Below, one piece after another: positions 1 through 9,823 of a stretch of DNA of 64,000 bases. A program made the translations under genes and the position numbers. How positions within the stretch are numbered: the stretch's first letter is position 1; the number at the start of each line of letters is the position of its first letter. This DNA is from Nocardia albiluteola. Lineage in GTDB: Bacteria > Actinomycetota > Actinomycetes > Mycobacteriales > Mycobacteriaceae. A model generated the notes under the pieces. It was given only the letters and a program-made list of their open reading frames with translations. It was not told where the DNA came from and searched no databases. The DNA lies in the NCBI RefSeq assembly GCF_018860155.1, contig NZ_JAHKNI010000014.1:124001-188000 (forward strand), given 5' to 3'.

Positions 1-1
1 C

Positions 2-1348
<1,347 letters not shown>

Positions 1349-1413
1349 GGAATCCGCCGTTTGCTCCCCAGATGTGAATCGACACTAGTTTCCGAGCATG
1401 GAGGGACGGGTGG

Positions 1414-2595
1414 ATGACGGCGACCAGTGAGCGCCCGGCGCGCGGGACGCGCCCGGCCAACCGGCGCGAGCTGATCGTCGCGGCGGCGGGCCCGCTGTTC
1501 TACCGGGACGGCTACGCGGGCACCAGCATGAGCGGCATCGCCGAGGCCGTCGCCATGGGCCCGTCCGCGCTGTACCGGCACTTCCGGTCCAAGCAGAAGG
1601 TGCTCGACGCCGTCGTGCTCGGCTCCATCGACCGGGTGCACGAGCAGCTGGCCACCGCGACGGGCGCCGACCTGGCCGCCGCCGCGGCGCGCGCCACCGT
1701 GCGCGACCGCAACCTGGGGGTGATCTGGCATCGCGAGGCCCGCTACCTCACCCCCGAGGATCGCCGGGCCGCCGCGCAGCGGATCGGCCGGGTACTGGCC
1801 GACCTCGCCGCGCTGATCCGGGTGCGACGTCCTGGATCGAGCCCCGCGGACGCGGAGTTCCTGGCCGCCTGCGTGCTGGGCATCATGACCGGCCTCTCGT
1901 TCCAGCGCATCCAGATGCCCGATGATCGCCTGACCCGTCTGATGGAGCGGTTGATGCTCGCCGCACTCGACTGTGAGCTGCCCGCGCCCGCGCCGACCGC
2001 CGCCGGGACACCCTCCCGAACCGGCATCGCCGCCACCGGTCGCCGCAACGTCATCCTCGATACCGCCACGGAACTGTTTGCCGGGCAGGGCTATTCGAGT
2101 GTCGGCATGGAGGACATCGGGCGGGCGGTGGGCATGGCGGGCCCCAGCCTCTACCACCATTTCGAGGGCAAGACCGAGATTCTCGAGGCGGCGTTCCTAC
2201 GGGCCAACGAATGGTTGCAGCGGGACCTGCAGCGCGCGCTGGCCGAGGCCGGCGACGAGGCGGACGGGCTGCGCCGCCTGCTGACCGGCTACACCGATTT
2301 CGCGCTCGAACGTCCCGCCGAGGTCCGGCTGCTGCTCACCGAGACCGTCGAGCTGCCTGAGCCACGCGGTCATCGGGTGCGGGCGATACAGCATCAGTAC
2401 GTCAGCGAATGGGTGCGGTTGCTGCGCCGGGTGCGGCCCGACATGGATGCCACCACCGCGCGAGTACGGGTGCAATCGGCCATACACATCGCCAATGATG
2501 TGGCGCTGTCCCCGCGGCTGCGCGCGGCGGGCGGGACCGGGGCACGCGTGTCGGCCGTCGGCACGCGACTGCTGGAGTTGCCCCCGCAGTTCTGA
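1414..2595 (+). CDS. Double TetR-family transcriptional regulator
   Basis: This 393-residue protein holds two complete TetR-type modules in one chain. The first helix-turn-helix lies at about residues 18-62 (with SALYRHFRSK), the second at about 209-256 (with SLYHHFEGK). Each is followed by an alpha-helical ligand/dimer domain. Single TetR proteins are usually ~200 residues, so this is a tandem duplication or fusion. The ATG is preceded by a GGAGGG-like stretch; an in-frame GTG one codon upstream is an alternative start. Position directly after the acyl-CoA ligase suggests control of lipid metabolism, which is inference. Confidence 0.85.
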   Translation: MTATSERPARGTRPANRRELIVAAAGPLFYRDGYAGTSMSGIAEAVAMGPSALYRHFRSKQKVLDAVVLGSIDRVHEQLATATGADLAAAAARATVRDRNLGVIWHREARYLTPEDRRAAAQRIGRVLADLAALIRVRRPGSSPADAEFLAACVLGIMTGLSFQRIQMPDDRLTRLMERLMLAALDCELPAPAPTAAGTPSRTGIAATGRRNVILDTATELFAGQGYSSVGMEDIGRAVGMAGPSLYHHFEGKTEILEAAFLRANEWLQRDLQRALAEAGDEADGLRRLLTGYTDFALERPAEVRLLLTETVELPEPRGHRVRAIQHQYVSEWVRLLRRVRPDMDATTARVRVQSAIHIANDVALSPRLRAAGGTGARVSAVGTRLLELPPQF

Positions 2596-2953
2596 TCGCG
2601 CCGCAGGAGAACGCCGACTATCCTGCCCGACATGGATCGGGAAGACTTCGCCCACACCGCCGACGCGCATGGCGCTGTCCAGCCCATAACGGCGCACCGC
2701 GGCGCGGCGCGCACCGGCCGTTGATCGGCCGCAACTCCCCGCTGCGACTGGATGATTCGCGGCCGGCGGTACAAAAGATCACCCGGTTCGATTCGGTTCC
2801 GACCATAGTGGGCATACTGGTCGCCGACAGAGTCAGTACATCTGTGGTTCAGACGGGCCTCTACTCGAGCCGATCGGAATCGGCCACACCGCCGATTCCG
2901 GTTGGGGAGCACCTGATCACCAGCACAGGTGACAGGATTGTGGAGGGTACGGT
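2596..2953. other. Intergenic region, no supported gene
   Basis: These 358 bp lie between the TetR gene and the acyltransferase gene. A 30-codon ATG frame at 2632-2724 has no recognisable domain or clear ribosome site and is not called. The 3' end carries GGAGGG just before the acyltransferase ATG, so this stretch probably holds that gene's promoter, but no consensus boxes are clear. Confidence 0.5.
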
Positions 2954-4189
2954 ATGACCGAAGCAGCCAGCCCGATCAGGGCCGCCGATCCGGCCGACGC
3001 GGCCCCGGGCGGTGTCCGGACCGCGCCCGCCGAGGCGGCGAGCCCGCCAAAGATCAAGCGGCCCTACCTGTATCAGGCCGACCTGTTCCGGATCATCACG
3101 TTCCTGTGCGTCATCGGCGGACACGTCGTCGACGGTGCCAACTCCATGAATCCCGGGAACGTGACCGCCCAGGGCGCGGAGGTGCTGCTGCACTACACGC
3201 GCCAGGCGTTCTTCACGCTCACCGCATTCGTGCTGGTGTACCAGTACGCCCGGCGGCCGTTCTCGGCGCGGGGCTTCTGGCGGCGCCGGTTCGCCCTGGT
3301 CGGAATCCCGTACGTGGCATGGTCGGTGGTCTACTGGGCGTATCCGCTGATCACCGGCATGTGGCACGAGACGGTGCCGCAGGCGCTGCAGCAGTTGCTC
3401 GTCGAACTCGCCACCGGCAATGCCTGGTATCAGATGTACTTCCTGCTGGTGACCATGCAGGTGTATCTGCTGTTCCCGCTGATCCTGAAGCTGCTGGATG
3501 CGACGCAGGGGTATCACCGGTGGCTGGTGGCCGCCGGCGCGGCCCTGCAGCTGGTCTTCCTGTGGTACTTCGTCCATCCGCCGGAGTTCACGGGCCTCGT
3601 CGCCTCGATCTGGAACCACGTCTACGCGCTGGTGATCGCCTACCCGTTCTACGTGATCTTCGGCGCGGTCGCGGCCTGGCACATGGACACGGTCATCAGG
3701 GTCGTGCGCCGGTTCGGGCCGCTGCTCGTCGCGGGCGGGATCACCGCGGCCGTCTTCGCGGAGTGGTACTACCTGCGCTCGGTCGACCTCGGCATGCCCC
3801 CCTGGACGGCCAGCAACGTCTTCATGCCGCACCTGCTCCCGGTCTTCGCGCTGATCGTCCTGGGCCAGTACACGGTCTGCTGCTGGTGGGCCGGATCCCG
3901 GCGCGACGGCACGTTCATCGCCCGCACGGTGAGCTGGGGCGCCGACCGCTCCTTCGGCGTCTTCCTGCTGCACCCGCTGGCCCTGCAACTCCTGGCCCCC
4001 TACATCGTCCCGCTGCAGCAGCAGGTCGGCTCCCTGCTGTGCACGACGATCATCTTCATCTCCGTCCTGGCGATGTCCCTCGCGGGAACCGAAGTCCTCC
4101 GCCGCATCCCCGGCAGCCTCTGGCTCACCGGCCGGCCGATGATCCACACCGACTTCACCCCCCTAACCCGCCGGTCCCGCACCACGTAA
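2954..4189 (+). CDS. Acyltransferase 3 family integral membrane protein
   Basis: This 411-residue protein has an ~35-residue Ala/Pro-rich cytoplasmic N-terminus and then about ten hydrophobic segments. The first contains the conserved His (IGGHVVDGAN), as in the OafA/YrhL-type acyltransferase 3 family. That family acylates sugars, lipids or glycans at the membrane using cytoplasmic acyl donors. A GGAGGG ribosome site lies 7-8 nt before the ATG. It stands alone, with a 151-bp gap before the convergent methyltransferase gene. Substrate unknown. Confidence 0.75.
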   Translation: MTEAASPIRAADPADAAPGGVRTAPAEAASPPKIKRPYLYQADLFRIITFLCVIGGHVVDGANSMNPGNVTAQGAEVLLHYTRQAFFTLTAFVLVYQYARRPFSARGFWRRRFALVGIPYVAWSVVYWAYPLITGMWHETVPQALQQLLVELATGNAWYQMYFLLVTMQVYLLFPLILKLLDATQGYHRWLVAAGAALQLVFLWYFVHPPEFTGLVASIWNHVYALVIAYPFYVIFGAVAAWHMDTVIRVVRRFGPLLVAGGITAAVFAEWYYLRSVDLGMPPWTASNVFMPHLLPVFALIVLGQYTVCCWWAGSRRDGTFIARTVSWGADRSFGVFLLHPLALQLLAPYIVPLQQQVGSLLCTTIIFISVLAMSLAGTEVLRRIPGSLWLTGRPMIHTDFTPLTRRSRTT

Positions 4190-4340
4190 CCGGACCCCCA
4201 TCTCGACCGCGGTCAGATCATCGCAGGGAGCGTAGGCGACGAAATTCCGCGAGGTGCTCAGCCAACGCCGAGCCAATGCTTGCGACACTGCTGTGGCACC
4301 TTCGCCGTGCTGGACCGGATAATCGTCATGCTCCCCCGGC

Positions 4341-5117
4341 TTACGCGGTCCGGGTCGCGCTCACGATGAACAGGGTCACGGATGCGAAAAACGGTTCGGC
4401 GGCAAGGCCTTCGAGCCAGCGGTCCGCTTGCTCGCGCGTCAGGTACTCGGCATCGACGGCGCGCTGACAGACTCGCGCGAACCCGAGCACTCGATCCGCC
4501 GGCTCGAGGTCGCGAAAGACGGTCGTGATCGGTAGCACGTCCCCGACCTCCAGCCCGGATCGCAGGGCAAGGGCCGGGAGCTGTCGGCCGATCGCACCGT
4601 TGCGGACCGCCACGTCGGCGACGAAACGGGTGTAAGCGCGCGACAATTCACGATCCCGGCTGTCGACGACCAGGGTCTCCCAGTCCGGTTCGGCGAAAAC
4701 CGCCCTGCCCCCGGGCCGGAGAATTCGACGGATCTCGTCGAGGACGACATCCGGCCGATTCACGTGCTGCAGAACACGATCCGTGCGTGCCCGATCGGCG
4801 CTGCCGTCGGCGAGCGAAAGCTCGTGGATATCACAGTGGCGCACCTCGATCCGCGAATCGAGAGCATGCTCGGCCCGCGCCTGCTCGATGGCCGCGGCAT
4901 CGACGTCGACCCCGATGACACGCCCATTCACCCCGACGGCCTCCGCCAGCGCGACCAGATCGGCCCCCGGACCACACCCGAGATCCACCACGGTATCCCC
5001 ACCCCGAACCCCCAACTGCTCCACCGCAATCGCCTTGTACCGCCGTCCGATATCGGAATCGGCGAGCCGACGCAGGTAGTCGTCCGGGCGAGTTGTCTCG
5101 AGCACAAGTTTTTCCAC
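4341..5117 (-). CDS. Class I SAM-dependent methyltransferase
   Basis: This 258-residue protein has a Rossmann methyltransferase core: motif I VVDLGCGPG at residues 43-51, an acidic residue after beta-2 (GVDVDAAAIEQA), a motif-II-like segment ADGSADRARTDRVLQHV, and motif III LRPGGRAVFAEPDW. This is the Methyltransf_11/25 (UbiE-like) arrangement for small-molecule methylation in the cytoplasm. It is divergently arranged with the MFS transporter (5195) and shares a short intergenic region with it, so methylation and export of one compound is possible. That pairing is inference; the substrate is unknown. Confidence 0.8.
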   Translation of the reverse strand: MEKLVLETTRPDDYLRRLADSDIGRRYKAIAVEQLGVRGGDTVVDLGCGPGADLVALAEAVGVNGRVIGVDVDAAAIEQARAEHALDSRIEVRHCDIHELSLADGSADRARTDRVLQHVNRPDVVLDEIRRILRPGGRAVFAEPDWETLVVDSRDRELSRAYTRFVADVAVRNGAIGRQLPALALRSGLEVGDVLPITTVFRDLEPADRVLGFARVCQRAVDAEYLTREQADRWLEGLAAEPFFASVTLFIVSATRTA

Positions 5118-5194
5118 CGGATCGAGCCTACCGAGGACCGCCCCGAGGGCGTCCGGAACCGAAGGGTGGAGTCGTTATCGACTTCCCATATCCG

Positions 5195-6424
5195 GTGAAC
5201 GTTCACGGGTACGTGCGACCGGACAATCTCACGGTGAGTGCCGACACCCAGCTCTTCATTCGCGACCGGATGACCGTGCTGTCCTACAGCGTGCTCGGCG
5301 CATACACGTTCTGGTTGTATGCCTTCGGGCCCGCGCTGTCGCTGCTGCGCGCCGAGTTCGGCTTCTCCTACACGATGATCAGCGTCTACTCAGCACTGTG
5401 GGCGGCTGGGTCGATCGTGGCCGGGCTGGTCTTTCCAGCTCTGGCCGCCCGGGTCGAGCGGCGCGCGCTGCTGTGGTCCTCGGTCCTGGTCACCACCTGT
5501 GGCGCGGCACTGTTCACCCTCTACCACGGCACCACACCCACGCTCATCGCGGCGCTGGTCATGGGATGGGCCGGCACCACCGTGCAGACCACGACCCAAT
5601 CAGTGCTCGCCGACCGGCACGGCCCCCGCCGGGACACCGCATTCGTGGAGTCCAATATCGGAGCCGGCGCCGCGGCGGTGCTGGCACCATTGGCGCTGGG
5701 GATCCTGCAGTCCACCCCGGCCACCTGGCGTACCGGTATGGCCGTACCCGCTGTGGGCATGGTCGTGCTGTATCTGCTCTACCGCCGAGAATCCTTCCCG
5801 GCCGTCGCACCACCCGCGGTCGTCCGCGCGGGCCGCAACCGCCAGTCTGCCCTGCCTTGGAGGTGCCGGCTGTTGTGTGTGCTGGTGGCCGTCGGTATCG
5901 GCGTCGAATTCTGCGTGGTCTACTTCGGTGCCGAATTGCTCTCCGCAACAACACACCTGGCGACTTCGGTCGCAGCGACCGCCATGACGGCGTTCTACGC
6001 CGGGATCCTGGTTGGCCGCATCGCCGGCGCCCGGCTCACCCGCCGTCCGGGCCGCACCACCGTCCTGGTCGTCTGGTCGCTGGCGATCACCCTGGCGGGA
6101 CTGCTCACGCTGCTGCTCAGCACAACCGCCGCATTGGCCGTGATCGGGCTGTTCGCCACCGGGCTGGGCATCGCTAACCAATTCCCGCTGGTACTGGCAT
6201 TGGCACTGACCGCCGCACCCCACCGCACCGACGCTGCAAACGCCCACGCCCAACTACTCGGCGGTGTCGTCGTGCTCGCCTCCCCGTTCCTGCTCGGCAT
6301 CATCGCCGACCACACCGGCCTGATCGCAGGCTTCGCCATCGCCCCTGTCCTGACCGCAGCATCCGCCCTATGCCTGATCGCCACCCGCCGCACCCCCGTC
6401 ACCGAAACCTCGGCCGTTACATAG
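5195..6424 (+). CDS. MFS transporter
   Basis: About 409 residues with roughly 12 hydrophobic segments in two bundles, typical of the major facilitator superfamily. The early Gly/Ala-rich helices and the central loop with RRESFP separate the halves. The start is uncertain: GTG codons at 5195, 5213 and 5234 are in frame before the first membrane helix, and none has a strong ribosome site. It is divergent from the methyltransferase gene and followed after 152 bp by the Rieske gene. It probably moves a small hydrophobic or organic-acid-like substrate, but the substrate cannot be named. Confidence 0.75.
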   Translation: MNVHGYVRPDNLTVSADTQLFIRDRMTVLSYSVLGAYTFWLYAFGPALSLLRAEFGFSYTMISVYSALWAAGSIVAGLVFPALAARVERRALLWSSVLVTTCGAALFTLYHGTTPTLIAALVMGWAGTTVQTTTQSVLADRHGPRRDTAFVESNIGAGAAAVLAPLALGILQSTPATWRTGMAVPAVGMVVLYLLYRRESFPAVAPPAVVRAGRNRQSALPWRCRLLCVLVAVGIGVEFCVVYFGAELLSATTHLATSVAATAMTAFYAGILVGRIAGARLTRRPGRTTVLVVWSLAITLAGLLTLLLSTTAALAVIGLFATGLGIANQFPLVLALALTAAPHRTDAANAHAQLLGGVVVLASPFLLGIIADHTGLIAGFAIAPVLTAASALCLIATRRTPVTETSAVT

Positions 6425-6576
6425 GCCGTCGCAACGAAATCACCGACGGCAGCCCGAAAGCACATCGCTGCCCCGTGACCGAGACCGACGAGTGCGCCAC
6501 TCGTAGTCAGCCTCTTGTATCACTGGCGCCTTGGTGCGGTACTGGAAATGTAGCGGCCCTACTGTAAGGAGTGGAT

Positions 6577-7119
6577 ATGTGCGGGCAAGAACTGAACTCA
6601 GCAGATTCCGGTATCAATCGGCGCACCGTGATGTTTGCCGGTGTCGGGGCGGCCGCCGCAGCCACGGCACTGACGTCGGTCGATCAGATCGGCGCGCCGA
6701 GCGCAACCGCCGCGCCCGCCGGACAGGCCGAGTGCTCTGCGGTCGCGAAGGTGATCGCCAAGACCGCCGATATCCCGGTCGGCGGCGGCGTAATTCTCGG
6801 CGATGTGGTCGTGACGCAGCCTATGGCCGGCGAATTTCGGGCATTCTGTGCAACCTGCACTCATCTCGGCTGCCATCTCGGGTCGGTGACCAACGGCACC
6901 ATCAATTGCCCGTGCCACGGCAGTCAGTTCCACCTCGACGGTAAGGTAGCGCACGGCCCCGCATTCTTGCCGCTGGTTCAACGTCCAGTACATGTTGATG
7001 GTACTGCTGTGGTGCTGGAGCCGATCCTGCCCGGTGCGGATATACCCTGCCCGAGTCTGCCGAACCTGTTCCCGAGCCGGCCATCGACGCTTACGGCTCC
7101 CCTGTCCGCCCGAGGGTGA
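6577..7119 (+). CDS. Rieske [2Fe-2S] protein with Tat-type signal
   Basis: This 180-residue protein has a twin-arginine signal (Arg15-Arg16, then an Ala-rich hydrophobic stretch) and a Rieske domain. Cluster ligands are Cys94/His96 (CTHLGCHLG) and Cys111/His114 (CPCHGSQFH); Cys99 and Cys113 would form the usual disulfide. The ATG was chosen because AAGGAG lies 5 nt upstream; a GTG two codons earlier is less likely. It should fold with its cluster in the cytoplasm and be exported by Tat. Such small Rieske proteins act as electron carriers or partners of membrane enzymes. The partner here is unknown. Confidence 0.85.
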   Translation: MCGQELNSADSGINRRTVMFAGVGAAAAATALTSVDQIGAPSATAAPAGQAECSAVAKVIAKTADIPVGGGVILGDVVVTQPMAGEFRAFCATCTHLGCHLGSVTNGTINCPCHGSQFHLDGKVAHGPAFLPLVQRPVHVDGTAVVLEPILPGADIPCPSLPNLFPSRPSTLTAPLSARG

Positions 7120-7399
7120 GCTGCGCCTGTCAACCGGACGCGACTTCACGTGGTCCCGACACCGTCGCGCCCTCGTACGGATGTGGTGATTCCACGCCAA
7201 AAACACATGCAGTCTTGAACCGGCCGGTCGTGCATTACGTTTAACCGGGTAGGCGCTGGTCAACTGGCTGCCTCATCTACTCGCCTCTGGAGAGTGCGTC
7301 ATGAAGGGAATACGACCGTTCAGTGCGTCAGGTCTGGAACGAACCTCGCGTCGTCTCGATCGGCGATCGGCTGCGACGGCGCGCAGAGTATGCAGAGGA

Positions 7400-7650
7400 T
7401 TCGGAACTGTCGACAACCGGCTGACGCCCGCGCCTTTCACGGGCACCCCCGCCCTCACTGGCAAGCTCGACCACAATGGTTTCCCTGCACCCGCCGCAAT
7501 TTCCACGTCGGCGATTCGCTGACCGCCGCCACACTTGCGGCCCGGCTGTGCGAGCGAACCGGCCACATCGTGCCGGTGCAACGAGTCCTCGTCGACCCGG
7601 CACCGCGGCCGCCGGCCGGCACACCGAGAACGACCGTCCCGGACGAGACC
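7400..7650 (+). pseudogene. Relic of an NRPS adenylation-PCP junction
   Basis: Frame 2 reads TPALTGKLDHNGFPAPA (about nt 7444-7494), matching the A10 motif that ends adenylation domains (consensus NGKLDRxALPAP), and then stops at 7520-7522. Frame 1 then reads VGDSLTAATLAARLCERTG (about nt 7513-7569), matching the phosphopantetheine site of a peptidyl carrier protein (LGGDSL). The normal ~40-residue linker and start of the PCP are missing, and the parts are out of frame. This looks like a decayed nonribosomal peptide synthetase fragment, not a live gene. The rest of 7120-7753 shows nothing else recognisable. Confidence 0.6.
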
Positions 7651-7753
7651 AGAACGACCGGGCGGCATCGCGCGTGATCGGACTGGTCCTGACAAGGCAA
7701 TTCCATTCTGCGTCAGCCCATCTCGACCGCACCACGGTACACAGGACTCGATC

Positions 7754-8428
7754 GTGAACACCACCGAGGAATTCATCGGGTCACGCTCCAGCGTGATACC
7801 GACCAGACTCTTCGCCGTCGAACCCGGCACACGCGCGGACGAGCACCCCCGCGCCGAGGAATTGCGCAGGTGGACTGTGGAATACCTGTGTCAACCCCAT
7901 CCTGACCTCGGCCGCCCCGGCCCGGTCTGCCCCTACACCGGACGCGCGGTGGCAGGCCGATACCTCTGGGCCGCGTTCATCGACGGCGACGAGATCGACA
8001 GGACTTTCATCACCGCGGTGGTCGACGATATGAACGACCTGTTTCCCCAGTTACCACCCGAGCACCAACCCGAGTCCGGGCTCAAGGCCGTCTTGTCGGT
8101 CTTTCCCGACCTGACCCGCTACGACGACCTCGAGGCCGTACAACACAGCCAGAAGACCAAGTTCGTCCGACAAGGACTGATGCTCGGCCAGTTCTACCCG
8201 GGATGCACCGTGGCCGGACTGCACAACCCACACTTTCCCGCGCTCGACTCTCCGCTGCCCCTGCTCGCCGTGCGCCACATGGCGCCAACAGACTTCGCAT
8301 TCCTCGAGACCCGGCCCGAATGGGTCGAACCGTATCTCGAGATCTTCGCACCCGATATCCCCAGCTTCCTGAGTCATTACCTGGCCGGCAAACTCGTCGA
8401 ACGCCACGAAGGACCGCCGGAGAACTGA
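7754..8428 (+). CDS. Uncharacterised protein (DUF6875-like)
   Basis: 224 residues from a GTG start at 7754; no strong ribosome site, but the conserved-looking sequence begins about there. It has a compact Cys/Pro motif CPYTGRAV near residue 60 and a C-terminal part with a Pro-rich PALDSPLPLL stretch and the segment RHMAPTDFAFLE. No signal peptide or membrane segment. It resembles actinobacterial proteins grouped as DUF6875, recalled from memory and not checked. It follows the NRPS relic, so it may be a leftover of a biosynthetic cluster. Function unknown. Confidence 0.6.
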   Translation: MNTTEEFIGSRSSVIPTRLFAVEPGTRADEHPRAEELRRWTVEYLCQPHPDLGRPGPVCPYTGRAVAGRYLWAAFIDGDEIDRTFITAVVDDMNDLFPQLPPEHQPESGLKAVLSVFPDLTRYDDLEAVQHSQKTKFVRQGLMLGQFYPGCTVAGLHNPHFPALDSPLPLLAVRHMAPTDFAFLETRPEWVEPYLEIFAPDIPSFLSHYLAGKLVERHEGPPEN

Positions 8429-8582
8429 TCCCGGGGGCGTCGGCGCGCACGATCCGGGACTGCCAGATGCTGCCGAACTCGGTGCGGATTGGCTGAGCCG
8501 TATCGGTTCGTCTTCGGGGGTTGGCGGCCAGTACTCGGTGCGCCTGGTGTGTCGTGCGCACGGTGGGCTTGTGTGCTGTGGG

Positions 8583-9776
8583 TCAGGCTGCCGTCGCTCG
8601 GTTCCGCAGTGGCTTGGCCAGTCTGCCCAGGAGCCCTGCGATGAGTGCGGTCTGAGCGGGCACGGTGTCGGGGTAGATGAACTCGCCCTGGGCATGGGCG
8701 CCGTCGCCGACCGCGCCCATGCCGCAGAGCACGGGCAGGCCGAGGGCGGCGACGAAGTTGGCGTCGCTGGCGCCGCCGACCGCGGTGTCGGGCAACTGGC
8801 GGCCCTGTTCGCCGGCGACCTCGCGGGCGAGGTCGAGGAGTGGGGCGGAGACGGTATTCATGACCATCGGCGGCCGGTTCCAGCCGTGGACGATCGTGAT
8901 GTCCACGCGGGGGTCGCTGACCTGGATGGCGTCGAACTCGGCGTCCACGCGGTCCTGTTCGGACTCGGTGGTGACCCGGACGTCGATGTTCGCGGTGGCG
9001 TGGCCCGCGACGACGTTGGTGGCGCTGCCGCCTTCGATGAGTCCGGGGTTGATCGTGGTGCCCCGGTCGGGGTCGGCGATGGCTGCGGCGGCGACCACGA
9101 ACTCGGACAGCGCGGTGATGGCGCTCGCCCCGTCCTGCGGCGCGAGCCCGGCGTGGGACTCGACGCCGGAGGCAATGACCTGGAACATCCCGGTGCCCTT
9201 GCGGGCGGTCTTGACGGCGCCGTGCGCGGTGGGCTCCAGCACCAGGGTGACGTCGGCCTGCTGGGCGACCTGCTCGATCACCGGACGGGAGGAGTGCGAG
9301 CCGATCTCCTCGTCGCCGTTGAACAGGAAGGTGACGGTGGGCACGGGGGCGCCGCTCTCGCGGGCGAGCTTCAGGGCCCAGATCCCTTGTGCCAGGCCGG
9401 TCTTCATGTCGAAGATGCCCGGTCCGCTGAGCTTGTCCCGCCCGTCGGACGCGGTAGGTGCCTGGTTCCATCCGGCGAGCGTGCCGGTCGGCCACACGGT
9501 GTCGTAGTGGCCGAAGAGGGCGACGTGCCCGGGGCCGGTGCCGGTGTAGGTCAGGGTGAGGGTGTCTGCGCACGCTCCGCCGGGGTGGCGGTGTTCGTGG
9601 TCGGGCCGCCCGAGCCGGTGGACGACCAGTTCGCGCAGCAGGTCCCGGCCCGCCGACAGGGCGGGCAGGTCGTAGCTGCTGGTCTCCTGGCGGACGAGCG
9701 TCAGGATGTCGGTGACGATTTGCGACGAGACATCCTGGGCGTGGGCGGTCAGGGCAACAGCGGGCGACGCGGTCAT
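8583..9776 (-). CDS. M20-family metallopeptidase (carboxypeptidase G2-like)
   Basis: 397 residues. Zinc-binding residues of the M20 family are visible: His90/Asp92 (GHYDTVWP), bridging Asp123 (IFDMKTG), Glu156-Glu157 (NGDEEIGS), and a C-terminal zinc-proximal part with GGASDANFV and the final GEFIYPDT segment. The central dimerisation domain begins around GVESHAGLAP. This is the glutamate-carboxypeptidase type that removes C-terminal glutamate from folate-like or acyl-glutamate conjugates in the cytoplasm. The AbgT gene ends 47 bp upstream of its start on the same strand, so the pair probably imports and hydrolyses a p-aminobenzoyl-glutamate-type compound. Confidence 0.85.
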   Translation of the reverse strand: MTASPAVALTAHAQDVSSQIVTDILTLVRQETSSYDLPALSAGRDLLRELVVHRLGRPDHEHRHPGGACADTLTLTYTGTGPGHVALFGHYDTVWPTGTLAGWNQAPTASDGRDKLSGPGIFDMKTGLAQGIWALKLARESGAPVPTVTFLFNGDEEIGSHSSRPVIEQVAQQADVTLVLEPTAHGAVKTARKGTGMFQVIASGVESHAGLAPQDGASAITALSEFVVAAAAIADPDRGTTINPGLIEGGSATNVVAGHATANIDVRVTTESEQDRVDAEFDAIQVSDPRVDITIVHGWNRPPMVMNTVSAPLLDLAREVAGEQGRQLPDTAVGGASDANFVAALGLPVLCGMGAVGDGAHAQGEFIYPDTVPAQTALIAGLLGRLAKPLRNRATAA

Positions 9777-9823
9777 GAGTGGCTTTCTCGGGTGGCGGAA
9801 GGGTTTGCGGGTCGGGCGGCGGG

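Noticed and set aside
2632..2724. 30-residue frame after the double TetR gene
   Set aside because: No ribosome site, no conservation evident and unusual composition; not enough to call a gene.
2861..4147. Long minus-strand open frame opposite the acyltransferase gene
   Set aside because: Composition is Arg/Asp/Gly-rich shadow sequence with no domain; the plus-strand protein has clear membrane segments and a ribosome site.
7273..7830. 185-codon minus-strand frame between the Rieske gene and the DUF6875-like gene
   Set aside because: No domain is recognisable and it overlaps readable NRPS relic motifs on the plus strand.
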